Origin: Ectocarpus siliculosus | Lineage: Eukaryota; Sar; Phaeophyceae; Ectocarpales; Ectocarpaceae | Direction of reading: 5' to 3' | Assembly (NCBI GenBank): GCA_000310025.1 | Contig: FN648455.1 | Coordinates: 190,818-212,292 of the forward strand | DNA length: 21,475 nucleotides | Part shown: positions 1-10,084 of the stretch, in pieces | Numbering within the stretch: position 1 is the stretch's first letter | How the letters are laid out: the number at the start of each line of letters is the position of its first letter | The notes under the pieces: model-generated | The model's input: the letters and a program-made list of their open reading frames with translations, nothing else | The model's database searches: none | What the model was told of the DNA's origin: nothing | Translations under genes and position numbers: made by a program

Positions 1-1
1 A

Positions 2-25
2 CCCCCCCCCCCCCCCCCCCCCCCC
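2..25. repeat. C homopolymer run (24 nt)
   Basis: An uninterrupted run of 24 C lies at the left edge. It falls in what would be the intron following the minus-strand exon at 38-276, just beyond that exon's donor site. A similar C run lies close to the right edge of the window. Confidence 0.95.
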
Positions 26-37
26 GCGCCACCTCAC

Positions 38-276
38 CCGTAGAGCATCAGCAGGCAGCTGGTGCACGTGAGGGTGATGACCAGGTTGCGAGTGGCCAGC
101 TTCCGCATGTACTCTTTTCCCATCGAAGCCGGCACGACAAAGCCGGCAGCACCGCCGGGGAAGCCAGTGCTTCCGCTGCCGCTCGCCCTCCTGACGAACC
201 CGCTACTAATGTTGTCAGAGCTCCGCGTCGTCCCAGCTACCAACGATTGCCGCATGTCATCTGATGCCACACACAT
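38..276 (-). CDS. Exon of an unidentified gene with a hydrophobic (possible membrane) segment, partial at the left edge
   Basis: Reading leftward on the minus strand from an ATG at 276 gives 79 codons plus two bases, then a good donor (CGG|GTGAGG, exon ending at 38). Unspliced, the frame would stop at once (GGG TGA), which supports a splice there. The first part is Ser/Gly/Ala-rich. Residues about 64-79 (NLVITLTCTSCLLMLY) form a hydrophobic stretch directly after a basic patch (YMRKLATRN), as in a membrane helix or signal anchor with a positive cytosolic side. Codons in the last 100 nt end mostly in G or C, as in the surer genes of this window. The 5' end is uncertain: the exon could start at the ATG (276), or at an acceptor (GGCATCAG at 262-261, exon from 260) behind a T-rich tract. 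I do not recognise the family. The rest of the gene lies outside the window. Confidence 0.5.
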
Positions 277-3100
277 GAAAAAAAGGATGAGACGGTTGTT
301 GCCCGATGAGTTTCAAAGTCGCGTCAAAACCGGGGATGATCGGGGCAATAACAACACACGGAGGGTAAATACACTCTTGTCCGCTAGAACCCTGTTCTAT
401 CCGCGTACTCTGCTTACTTGGCCCCAATGCTCGATTACCGCAAAATACACGTCGACGCGGCTTAATTGTGGGTACAGCGCGGCAGGGAGTTCCACAATGT
501 TCTTCTTCGGCGTTGTATGTAGCGGGGTTGTTGTCCCCCGACATGGGCACACACAACGCCTCCAGAACTTGTTGGGATCGATCGAAGTTTGGTAGTGGTT
601 CTTTACTGAGCGTCGGCTTTTCTCCAAACAAATTCCGTGACCAAAGGAAAAGAAGGCAGGCCGTCGTGTTCTTACGACGAAAAAGTCGCAAGAAGAAAGT
701 TCCAGTCCGCGGGTTCCCCCGAATGGGAGGGCGAAGCATTGCGTTCATTGAAAGCGACACGATAAACAGCACTGCCAGAGAGACTATTATTTGAAAACTA
801 TAAGAGGAAGCACGGATTCAAGAGCGTACAAGTGGCTTGTAACGGCCATGAGAAAACAACAACAGCATTCCTTTGCACACGTGCACACAAGGATTGAAGA
901 AAATGATAAAATATAGATTGAGCTGTTTCTTTGGCACGACCCTCCACTCAGCGTCGGTACCAAACCATTCCTCCATGACACGAGACAAATATGATAGTGC
1001 TGTGTTTTCTGTGGCTTGCGTCAGCCGTGGTTGCCTTGGTTCCTCGTTTTGTAACGAAGCACGAAAAAAATCTTCGCGGTTTGATCATAATATTAAGGAA
1101 TAATATAAACACACACAGAAAGACTATTACTATAGTAGGGTCCTGCCACCCAGTCGCCGAGGATGTTCCTTTGGAAATGGTATGATTGTACCTATGATTG
1201 CATCCGCAATTAGCAAACACAACAGCACCACCGTGGGTTTTCTTGGGGGGCAGGTCACCAGTCATCAGGTGGCGGTGAAATGCTTACTATAAATAGGTAC
1301 ATAGCGCGCAATTTGCGTTCTCATCTTTAAAACCACCGCATACATGTACTAAGCGTGGCTCTACGCTCGAGAGATCGCCCACAACGGGCGAACGTGTGCG
1401 CGTATCAAGAACTAGTTACTACGATCAGATCATCAGCGGATCCCCCGTCGTGCCACGGGGGAAAAGACGCACGGACGGGCACACACCGACACCCAAGACG
1501 TTGTGTGCTTGTATGTCCGCAGGAAAACGTGCGGACAGATTTGGACAACATTAACATTCATGCTGGCTTTCGAACCTTCTTCGTCGCTCAAGGCTCTGTT
1601 GCTCTGTTGTACGGCGTGCATTAGTCTTATAAGCTACCAGGTGAGCGTCAAAGGACTTCCTTGCCAGGGCAAACAACTACTTGTCGGGAGTATGCATATA
1701 ACGCTTCTGAACAGCACCAGTGGATGCGTACCCATCTAGTACAGAAAAATCGGGCGGTAGGCTCATCATCCGTTGTGTGTACAACCAACCAACCAACAGA
1801 AGTCATCCCATCCTCGTGTACACACCGGGCGGGGCGTTTTCAACACCGACAGAAAGACAACGACGTACAATAGAGAGACAACGATCGCGTGGCGCTGTGT
1901 ACATTGACGATGGCATCATGGTGGCATGATGGCACTCACGGCCGTAAGGGTGGGCGAATAAACCGGCAACGCCATGCAGGTGCACATGTTTACTGGAATA
2001 ATGTATGCTACCGGAGCAAGTAGTCGGGGCGAGAGCTTGCCGCTAGCTACAAGCGTGTGGAGACGGAGGGTTCATCCTAAGAAACGTGTGCCTCGGATCT
2101 GGCGTGCCCTACTAAGCACATTCAACTGGTTGGGCCACACGAGCCCCCTATGCGAGGCGATCGCTGTCGGGACGATGCAACCCGCCTGCCTCACCTCGAT
2201 CTTCTGCTTCCATGATCGACTACGGGAGAGGAGCAACAGCAGTAAATGTTGTTCGCCACCTTCTTCCTTCGTATTCCCGCAATCCGTCTCCGATTCCCTC
2301 GGAGATGGTTGGAGAACTATGCTACCTATCGTGGGCGCCTGTTGCCGTTATCCCTCCACGCGAGCCCGGCGATGCCCCGCAAGGATATGATCTTGCTAGG
2401 GTCCAAAAAGCGTGACTCGACAAGTGTTTTTCTCGATATGGTGATGATGACCACCGATGCGGCGGAACTAACTCTTGCACATTAATCGCCCACGTAGGTA
2501 CAGATACCAAAATAACGCCTCCAAAGATTCAAGAAAAATCGAATGATTCACGGAGCCCCCGATTATTTTCTCTTCGCGAGACAGAGAGAGCTCTTCCACA
2601 TTTCACTTCTGTTTTAGCCCCGCAACAGCACCACCGCTTACCAGGTACGACGAGTTCCATGCTGAGGGTGTGCTGCGAGAGAACTATGGCGTTGGCGTGT
2701 CGTAGCCTGCGCTTCGAAGCTTGGGCGTGTGGTGTGTTAAATGCTTATTCTTTCAATCAACCGACCAGATTCGGCCCTTTCATCAAGACCACAGCAGATA
2801 GATGAGACGATGCTCTACAGATAACGCTGCTGTTTCCGTGTTTCTTCTTGAAGAACCTGGAACTCGAGCCGACACGGGCTGAACTTCCCGTGTTCATTCA
2901 ACCGTTTGCGGAACAATTTGGTTTGCCTATTTGGCGGCTCCTTCTCGGTCGTGTCGCCGTACCTACCGGCTAGGCAGCGGTAGTTGACGAGAGCTAGCTG
3001 ATAAAATTCGCCTCATTTCACTGCTTGCTGGGAAGCATTACGTGTCACTATCGCGGTTTAAGATCAGTTTACAACTTCCCGACGAGAGCCGCGTGCTACG
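277..3100. other. Gene-free stretch
   Basis: I see no convincing gene. Open frames of 60-177 codons occur on both strands, but they overlap each other, lack biased composition and have no recognisable motif. One small perfect inverted repeat is visible at 1514-1537 (8-bp arms TGTCCGCA/TGCGGACA around an 8-nt loop). Part of 277-772 may be 5' untranslated or promoter sequence of the minus-strand gene at the left edge, but no element stands out. Confidence 0.5.
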
Positions 3101-3105
3101 CAGGT

Positions 3106-3190
3106 ACTCTCCTCCCCCCCCCTCTCTCCCTTCTTCCCCCATCTCTCTCTCTCTCTCTCTCTTGCTCGCCCTCTGTCTCCCCCTCTCTCG
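3106..3190. repeat. Polypyrimidine tract with (TC)n microsatellite
   Basis: The plus strand is almost purely C and T over about 80 nt, with an uninterrupted TC dinucleotide repeat at 3142-3162 and C runs before it. This is a simple-sequence repeat. I see no gene whose splice site it would serve. Confidence 0.9.
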
Positions 3191-4277
3191 ATCCCTATGA
3201 TCGAGAATCTTCGCCGTACTTTCGAGCGTGTCTCAGATTTTACTACAATAGAGCCTTGCAGGACAAGCGGGGAAATATTCGAGTGGTGGGTCACTGGGGG
3301 CTGGTGCATGCTTCGCAAAATAAAATTCGCCGGGTTGCCAGCCCCCCTGTAGCGTTCCCCGTATTTACAGGTTTCGCGAATCACCTACTGTAGACGCGAC
3401 CGGTTCCCCAGCAACAGTTCGATGTCCTGTTCCCTGATGCCTGTCGGGCAGATACAGCTGTAGACGTGTCTCCTCAGGACTTTGTCAGCCTTAGTGTACT
3501 TGTGTCCAAAGTCAAAGTTCTACTCCGTTGCTGTCGTCTTACTCCCACACGGTATCCATGCCATGGCACGCCTCATGCCGTCTTGTCCATACCCCTTTCT
3601 CTCCCCAAGCCCGTTAATACAGTACAAGCAGTTGCCCCCGCTACCGTGGGCACTTCAAGTGTTTTATTATTTTTTAAGACTTGTTCAAGGACGAAGCAAA
3701 TGAAGGAAAGAGGTGTACATGAGTCAAATAGTCGAAGATCATTCCGCACGTTCTAAATCCGTTCCGAATCCGGCTACGAAAGAAGCCCACGGAGAGATGC
3801 CATGCTCGGTATCAAGAATGTCGGGACTATCCTGGGCGTCGTTATACACATGCATGCTTCTTTTTGTTTGTTTCCGGATCTTGATCACTGGGAGATCTGA
3901 CTCATTTTCCCCGTGGGGTGTTGCTTGGATTTGATCGCTCTTTGAAGTCTGGAATACTTGCATGGGGGTATGCATATGCATGTCCAGACAAAACTAGTCA
4001 ATCCATGTCTGCGAGATGCATGCCTGAAATAACATGCTACCATGTCTCTCGACTAAATAGCAGGTCTTGTCTGTCTGGTACATTGAAATACTGCAAATAC
4101 TGCAGGAGATACAAGTATGTACTTGCAGAGCGTGTGCTGATTTCCGTTCTGGGTTAGTACGCAGACAGACCGCTCAATCAACATGCAGACATGCAGCGAT
4201 TCGCCCGAAGAACCACATCATAACCATCGACTTTGCTTTCTTCGATTTTTTTTTTTTTGCCTCGCCTTCAGCGTTCG

Positions 4278-4310
<33 letters not shown>

Positions 4311-5075
4311 CTTGGCATGATCATCCGTCCCGATCTCTGCTCAGATTAATATCCGTAACAGTCCAACTAATGCGGACACCTTCCGTGGTCACAGCAGTCC
4401 AACTACCCCAACAATGGGTAGTTGCACATGTCTAGAAGTCAAGGACCGGAAATAAATGAACATATCGGCCCAGAACAAACTTCAAACCTAAGACCTCAAG
4501 TTCGGTGTACCCCCAGCAAATGACCCACTTCTTCAAGCAGGTGTATTGTGTGAAGATCTCGGCTCAATGGCCTTTCCTGAAGATACAAGAGGCCACTCTG
4601 GTTCTTCTCTTCATACATATTGATGTGTTCGACTTCTGATCCTGGTCTGCAAAGGCGGTTCCTCCCTTTCAACGATGCTAGCATACTTGTATGATTTTGT
4701 AGCACAAGGCACGAGCAGATAGGCAAGCATATACCCCCAGATACTTGCAGCCAGGCTCGAATGACTCCCCAAGTCATTTATCGTACAGATGTTAGTGTCT
4801 TCATTTCTCACAGCAGTTGCCCACAGGCCAGGATTCTTGTCTTGGTTGGTCTTCGTACATCCTTGACCCCAGCCAATCGGCTGTCAGTGTAGTTAGCTAT
4901 CTGACAGCAACAACAGCATTGGCGAATGCCCCCCTTGCCATGAAACGTGGTTTGTCGTCCCTTCCACCGCACCTGCATTTCACAGATCCGCAGGGCGAAG
5001 CCGAAGTCGCGAAAACCTTGTGTGGCGAGAAAGAACAGAACACCGGCCATCCACAAATAAAAACACAGCACAGCC
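3191..5075. other. Gene-free stretch upstream of the EF-hand gene
   Basis: No convincing gene. It contains a T run (4246-4258), a GTT microsatellite and several short frames on both strands without recognisable motifs. The last few hundred bases before 5076 should hold the promoter and 5' leader of the EF-hand gene. I see no clear TATA box or initiator. An in-frame TAA at 5058-5060 closes the frame just before the start codon. Confidence 0.5.
4279..4310. repeat. (GTT)10 microsatellite
   Basis: Ten perfect GTT units plus two bases, preceded by a run of 13 T at 4246-4258. A related TTG/GTG-rich tract recurs in an intron at about 20885-20960. Confidence 0.95.
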
Positions 5076-6600
5076 ATGGTAACCGCGGCGAAAACGACCA
5101 AGGAGTTGAGCGAGGAGGAAATCGAAGACTACAAGGAGGCCTTCAGCAACTTCGATAAGGACGGCAACGGGAACATCGACGAGTTGGAGCTCGGCGTGGT
5201 CATGCGCTCGCTGGGGTACTCTCCGACCAACCAGCAGCTCAAGGAGATGATGGCCAAGGTGGGTCATGGATTTCAGTTGCGCCGCACCCTCTTTTGGCGT
5301 GCTGTAAGGGAGCAAAACATAGCGTCACGCTTGAAGGCCGACGCCGATCAAAAAAGAGTGTTTCTTCGGAGGAATCGGTTTGTGCACCTCTGGTTTGGGG
5401 TGAATGGGACGTTCACTTGTGTCTCCAACATAAAGACCAGGCAGTCTTGGCCGTTCAGTCTGTCCCTGCATGGGTGAGTGATCCCTTGACAAGCAGTGCA
5501 GCCGCACCCCCATCTCTCTTCGTGTTTGCCGTGCCCCCGGGAAGGATGGAACGATTCCTCTCCCTCTCGGTAATTCTCTCTAAAGCTGCGATGCCGCAGC
5601 ACACAACCATCTGAGGGTCACAGGACACGCGACACCCGGACAAACCACGCCTGGTGTTGGTGGTTGGTTTTGGAGGGCTGGTACGCCCGAGCGAGAACAC
5701 CGCTTTGAGTGGGCTTCTACCCCTCACTTCCGATGCTTTTGCGAGTTTTCGCAGACACGGGCCTCGAATGTGGATCGATGACTTTGATGCTCCCGAAGGA
5801 GAGTTCGTCACCTGCACACTGTTTAACTTTCCCCGCAGAACGTCCTATTGACATGAACCTGAATGCGTCTAATTAAGGAACTAGTAACTAAACTTATCCT
5901 CCCCCCCCCCCCTCCGTTATATTTTTGAGCCACCTTTGGCAAAGTAGGAGGGAACGGTTGACCATCGATGATCGACCCTGTGGGAACAATGCTCGGTCCT
6001 CTCGAGGACGCGTGGTCAATAGTCTAACCGGTAGTAAGGCATGCAAAACATCGGGGTATGTCCCCCCCACCCTTCCGTATTCCCGTATTCCCTGTGGGTG
6101 TGTGTTTTTTACCGCAATCAGGTGGACACGGACCAAAGCGGCGGAATCTCGTTCGACGAGTTTGTGGCGATGATGCAGCTGGGAGAGGTGGAGACCGACT
6201 TCACGAAGGAGATCAACGAGGCCTTCAAGTTCTTCGACAAGGATGGGGATGGAGAGGTCACCCCCGCGGAGCTAGCCGAGATCATGCGAGGCCTTGGCGA
6301 CAAGCTATCGGACGATGAGATCGAGCTCCTTGTCAAGGTGGCCGACAAGGATGGAGATGGAGTCATCAGCATTGACGAGTAAGTTTTTGTTTTCTTCTGC
6401 TCTCTACGGCAGTTTTTTTTTTCTTAATATAACACAATACATCCTTATCCATAGATCAGGGTCTACTGGATAAATTAGCATTTGCGGTTTTATGTACGTG
6501 TTCCGAAATCAGCAATTGAAAAAAATACGCCACGATAGCGTAGCATACCCATGCTCCCAGGTTTGGTGCGCTGCGTCATGCACTCTCGTTTGTTGTTTGA
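5076..6600 (+). CDS. Calmodulin-like protein with four EF-hands (three exons)
   Basis: Exons 5076-5258, 6122-6378 and 6561-6600 join in frame to 159 aa. The product is a cytosolic-type Ca2+ sensor of the calmodulin/troponin C superfamily. Four canonical 12-residue loops are visible: DKDGNGNIDELE (27-38), DTDQSGGISFDE (63-74), DKDGDGEVTPAE (100-111) and DKDGDGVISIDE (136-147). All have Asp at positions 1 and 3 and Glu at 12, so all four should bind Ca2+. Length and spacing match calmodulin, with about ten extra N-terminal residues and a divergent tail (FGALRHALSFVV). The start is well supported: GCCATGG context and an in-frame TAA at 5058-5060. Intron 1 (863 nt, phase 0) has AAG|GTGGGT and CAATCAG|GTG. 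Intron 2 (182 nt, phase 2) has GA|GTAAGT and CTCCCAG|GTTT, and splits the codon of Glu147. The third exon is short and was chosen because it restores the Phe that follows Glu12 in EF-hands; it is the least certain part. The targets of the sensor cannot be told. True calmodulin is less likely given the divergence. Confidence 0.92.
5901..5912. repeat. C homopolymer in intron 1 of the EF-hand gene
   Basis: Twelve consecutive C inside the 863-nt intron, about 210 nt before the acceptor. It is too far from the 3' splice site to be its main polypyrimidine tract. Confidence 0.9.
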
Positions 6601-7105
6601 CCAACGCTTGTGCATACTCCTCTTTTTTCAAGGTCAAGTTTGGAACACTTGGCACATTATGTGCCATTCCTCGTCCTTGTCGTCGACCCGGGTCCTCAGT
6701 TGAGGCCTGCATCCAGGACGCACCCGTCCATAGTTCCACAATCGTGTCCGTCGCTACGCTACTACTGTACTGTTATGGGTCGATCATGATTCGCTCGCTC
6801 CCTGTGGTTGCCCGGTATCCGGTACTGCTGTTGGTATGTTGGCGATTCACTTTTGTCTTGGTTCTCTCCACCCTCGGAGGTATTCAGTAAACGCCGCTCT
6901 TGTTGGCGTTGGCGCTCCCCGTCTTTCTACTGTGGCGGAGATATCGATCATGAATACCAGTAGAGGCAGATTAGAGGCGACTGCTCGTATTATTGTTGTT
7001 TTTTTTTAACGTTGGTCGGGTCAGACGGGAATGAATTCCTCCGTTACAACATGCACTGTACTTCAAACGACCAGTTTGTCACCCTGAAACCTCTCCGCAC
7101 TACTG

Positions 7106-7108
<3 letters not shown>

Positions 7109-7136
<28 letters not shown>
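7109..7136. repeat. (CTG)9 microsatellite
   Basis: Nine perfect CTG units plus one C, preceded by imperfect CTACTG units from 7100. It lies outside any gene I can support, so it is probably not translated. Confidence 0.95.
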
Positions 7137-7783
7137 GACAGGTTCATCTCGTTCATGTACAGCTAAGCTGGGCAAGGAAGGGGTGTTGCTGTGTTCATTT
7201 TGTGGGCACGATTGTTGAGCGTAGCGCACTTTCATTCCGAGATGATGTAAGCTGTGTGCGCAACCAGTAGTTGATGATGACACACAGCAGTGACGATGAT
7301 GATTACGATTGATTGCACGTCTCTTGAACCAGAATTATTATCAATCCCGTCTGGGGTGATGGCGCACCCACAACAATGATTTGTTGGTCGTTGTATTCTG
7401 TTTTGCTCTGCGTCCGGCTGCATTAGCGCCCGTCCTGGTTTGCCTTTAGGTAGCGACACCGCTGTTTGTAGGGTCCGTATGTGGTCGATGGACTATTTCT
7501 TGCCTTCGTGCATATCAAGGCGTTGATTTTGTTGCTATGGCTGGCTCTGTTGGCTGGCTCCACTCGCACGATGTAAACAAGTTTGGTCGAGAAGCATGGT
7601 ATGGCTGCACCCCTTTTTGATGCGTATGCCTCTCTCGGGAAGAGGTCTTGGCCAGTCGCGGTAGTGTACGTGAAGAGCGAAGCACGATAATGGACCGTGT
7701 CTGCCGTCGTGCCAGAACGAGCGGCGTTTGCTCGCGCCGCGAGGGCATGGTTGCGCCTTGCCTAGATAGTTCCGCAGGCCTTG

Positions 7784-7805
7784 TGAAATGGCCATGAAAT
7801 GGCCA
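7784..7805. repeat. 11-bp tandem duplication
   Basis: TGAAATGGCCA occurs twice head to tail (7784-7794 and 7795-7805). It is followed 19 nt later by a perfect 16-bp palindrome, CTTGCTCGCGAGCAAG, at 7825-7840. Confidence 0.85.
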
Positions 7806-9452
7806 GTCGGGTCTGCCTCTTGCTCTTGCTCGCGAGCAAGGAAGGAGTGTGGTAGCCCCCTGGTTTTACTCTTTTTGTGTATCTCGCTGCAGTCATTGGC
7901 AACGAGCGTGTCCCTGAGTGCTTTGTCCAGAGTCCTGAGAGAGAGAAAATCGCCAGACAGTGCGGGGGGGGCAAACACCGGTCAAGGCCATGTTTAATTT
8001 GTCTTTTATGTGAATTGTGATTTCTTGTTTGTTTTTGACCGCACCGAGTATTGACAGCGCTGAAATGAAAGGGTGTCAATGTCATGGTAAGGAATCGCTG
8101 CTGTTGGCAGTAGTCACCTTTTCGACAACGAACCCCCAGAAGTCGATATTGTCTGGAAGACTTCATAGCGTTGATATTTGTTCTGTGAAGCCTTGCATAC
8201 ACCTCACTCTAGTACTCTGTCTACCTCTGGAAAACGTTCCCGAACCTCAAGCCGTACAATGTGTAGTCTAGAACACACACGACACGTAGCGATAGGTGCC
8301 CTTTGGAGGCGCACATTTGGTGATGGTGATGGGAGGTTGCTGTCTTTTCAGGGTGCTTCGCCTCCTTCCTGACGTGGCGAAAGTTATTTGCTGGCAGCGG
8401 TCGTGCTGTGCTGCTTTCTCTGTAGAAGCACCACATAGAGGCACCACAAGTTTTACCTCGGTCAAGCGTTGTTGTGCTCGTCATCATCAGTCAGCCAAAC
8501 CACTGCTGTCTGTCGAATTGTCGCCGTTGGTCTTGTTCCCTCTCCTGCAATCAGTGTATCCGACTGCTGTCGTAGACTCGATGTCTTTCGGCCCAAGACC
8601 CTTTGCCACTCTGTTGACTGGCCGAGAACCAGGCACATCATCATTGAATGCCACAACCAAGCAAATCTACTTTTAGTTTGTTGGGGGGCAATCGACAATC
8701 GATTAGAACCAGACTACTAGCGCCAAGCAGCTCGCTTCGTGCAAAGTAGTGTATCTGGACAGGGGCGCGTTCGTCGCCTGTTCGTGAGGTGGATTATGCC
8801 ATCCTTACAAAGGCTACTGCGGTAGCTCATGTGTGGTTTTGAGCTATCTATGCAAGTGCACAAGTACACGGCCGTTCATCGGTGTTCCGAGTTCCGAATG
8901 CGTCTTTACACCGCGAAGAATGTTATTATTGCGCCTTGTTGCTCGTGTACCTCGCTTGGTGTTTGTGGTGCACCCTGGTGCCCACTCTCTTCCGTGGCTT
9001 GTTTCTACGAGGACAACCAATAAAACGACTTTACCATCTCTCCACTTTTGTCAACCGGGACAGCCGTGCTCATCCCGCAGCACTAGGCTTGGGGCCAATC
9101 AACATCGCCCTCTAGTCAACCCGCGCTATTCGTATTTATGTATGTATATATGTATGCATACGTACGTACGGGTTGTTGTGGTTGTTGTGTGGGGCACCCT
9201 ATCTGGTCAAAAGCTGTAGGTGTCGAGAACGAGGAAAGTGAGGTGATCATAACGGGAATCACAAGGAACCACGAAACGTTCGAAAAAGAGGAAGAGAACG
9301 AGAGTGGCCGCAAAGACAACCAGCACGATGATGGGAGAATGAAGCAAAGTGTATTCCAGAATAATACCGTGCGGACAAAAGGACCGCCCCTTCGTGCTGC
9401 CTGAGACGACAAGCTTTGTAGCACCTCACAAGCCGTGGTCGGGTCGCGATCA

Positions 9453-9746
9453 TGACTGACTCACTCCCCCACGGTTCCAACGCAAGCAATTTCGTAACGC
9501 CATTCGGTGTGCAAGGTACCACGGAGCAGTGAAACTACCTTCTAGACCACACATGGCACGAAGATCTACCGAATAGGCGCCCTTCGAGAACGAATAGTCG
9601 TTCGTGCATACATCATACCTGCCCGTAGTCGTGTTGTAGATCCCCCGCCCGTATCCTAATCTCTTTACGCCTCTACTGTGTAAGTCGAACACACGGATAG
9701 ACCAGACATCGAATAGATCATATATGCATGGCTTCCCAAGGCCCCT
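9453..9746 (-). pseudogene. Possible decayed NHL-type beta-propeller repeat fragment
   Basis: The minus strand is open for about 98 codons between a TGA (9749-9747) and a TGA ending at 9450, with no good ATG at its start. It contains IYDLFDVWSIRVFDL followed by HSRGVKRLGYGRG, then an Asp/Tyr/Phe-containing linker and YSVDL. This order resembles an NHL repeat: a 'Y(V)AD....IR.vDL..g.V.tLaG.G' strand pair, a D-rich linker, and a 'p.g.avD' start of the next blade. It is read by eye and partly by analogy. No flanking blade, start or splice site is clear, so it would be a relic or a lone exon. It could also be a chance open frame. Confidence 0.25.
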
Positions 9747-9811
9747 TCAATTTTGTCCCGACTGTTGTACGTTTTGTTCTGACCCTTCTTGCGCGCTGAT
9801 CACCTGAGGTC

Positions 9812-9849
9812 TATTTACACTCTGTTAGTGTATTTACACTCTGTTAGTG
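9812..9849. repeat. 19-bp perfect tandem duplication
   Basis: TATTTACACTCTGTTAGTG occurs twice in direct succession (9812-9830, 9831-9849). It opens the structured block that also holds the telomere-type repeats. Confidence 0.95.
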
Positions 9850-9879
9850 ATTCTTTAGGACTAACCGATGTTGCACTTT

Positions 9880-9921
9880 GCAAGGCTAGGTTCCTCACGC
9901 GAGCAAGGCTAGGTTCCTCAC
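9880..9921. repeat. 19-bp direct repeat, period 23
   Basis: GCAAGGCTAGGTTCCTCAC occurs at 9880-9898 and 9903-9921, separated by four bases. A partial third copy, CAAGGCTAGG followed by AACC, lies at 10064-10077, on the far side of the palindrome. Confidence 0.95.
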
Positions 9922-9931
9922 CCCACATCTA

Positions 9932-9959
9932 CCCTAACCCTAACCCTAACCCTAACCCT
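9932..9959. repeat. Interstitial telomere-type repeat (CCCTAA)4
   Basis: Four perfect CCCTAA units plus CCCT. This is the complement of TTAGGG, the telomere repeat of many eukaryotes including brown algae. It is too short to be a functional chromosome end and has non-telomeric sequence on both sides, so it is interstitial: a break-repair scar, a subtelomeric relic or a chance microsatellite. Confidence 0.9.
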
Positions 9960-9999
9960 CACCCACGGCCAAAGCACGGCCTAGCGGCCGCGAACTGGT

Positions 10000-10029
10000 C
10001 GAGAATGCGGCTGCGCAGCCGCATTCTCG
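10000..10029. repeat. Perfect 30-bp palindrome
   Basis: CGAGAATGCGGCTGC is followed at once by its exact reverse complement (10015-10029), with no spacer. The core GCTGCGCAGC is GC-rich. Part of the arm (GAATGCGG) recurs directly after it at 10030-10037. It can form a cruciform, or a hairpin if transcribed. Confidence 0.97.
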
Positions 10030-10084
10030 GAATGCGGAACGGCGAGAGGGCGCTGGAGAGGGTCAAGGCTAGGAACCAACGCCG

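Larger units (their letters stand above)
6601..9449. other. Gene-free stretch
   Basis: I find no gene I would defend. The 3' untranslated region of the EF-hand gene should occupy its start, but no polyadenylation signal is certain. Frames of 60-147 codons occur on both strands (for example minus 7535-7978) without recognisable motifs or codon bias. Small repeats inside are listed separately. A TATG/TACG-rich patch lies at about 9134-9168. Confidence 0.5.

Noticed and set aside
257-772. A 171-codon minus-strand frame
   Set aside because: It overlaps the better exon at 38-276 in another frame, lacks codon bias, and has no recognisable motif or splice context.
4496-4811. Minus-strand frames that at first looked like a retroelement remnant
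   Set aside because: No integrase, reverse transcriptase or RNase H motif could be placed, and no terminal repeats were found nearby.
9990-10030. The palindrome as the 3' hairpin of a Helitron
   Set aside because: On neither strand is it followed at the usual distance by a CTRR end with a proper insertion context, and there is no helicase or Rep gene.
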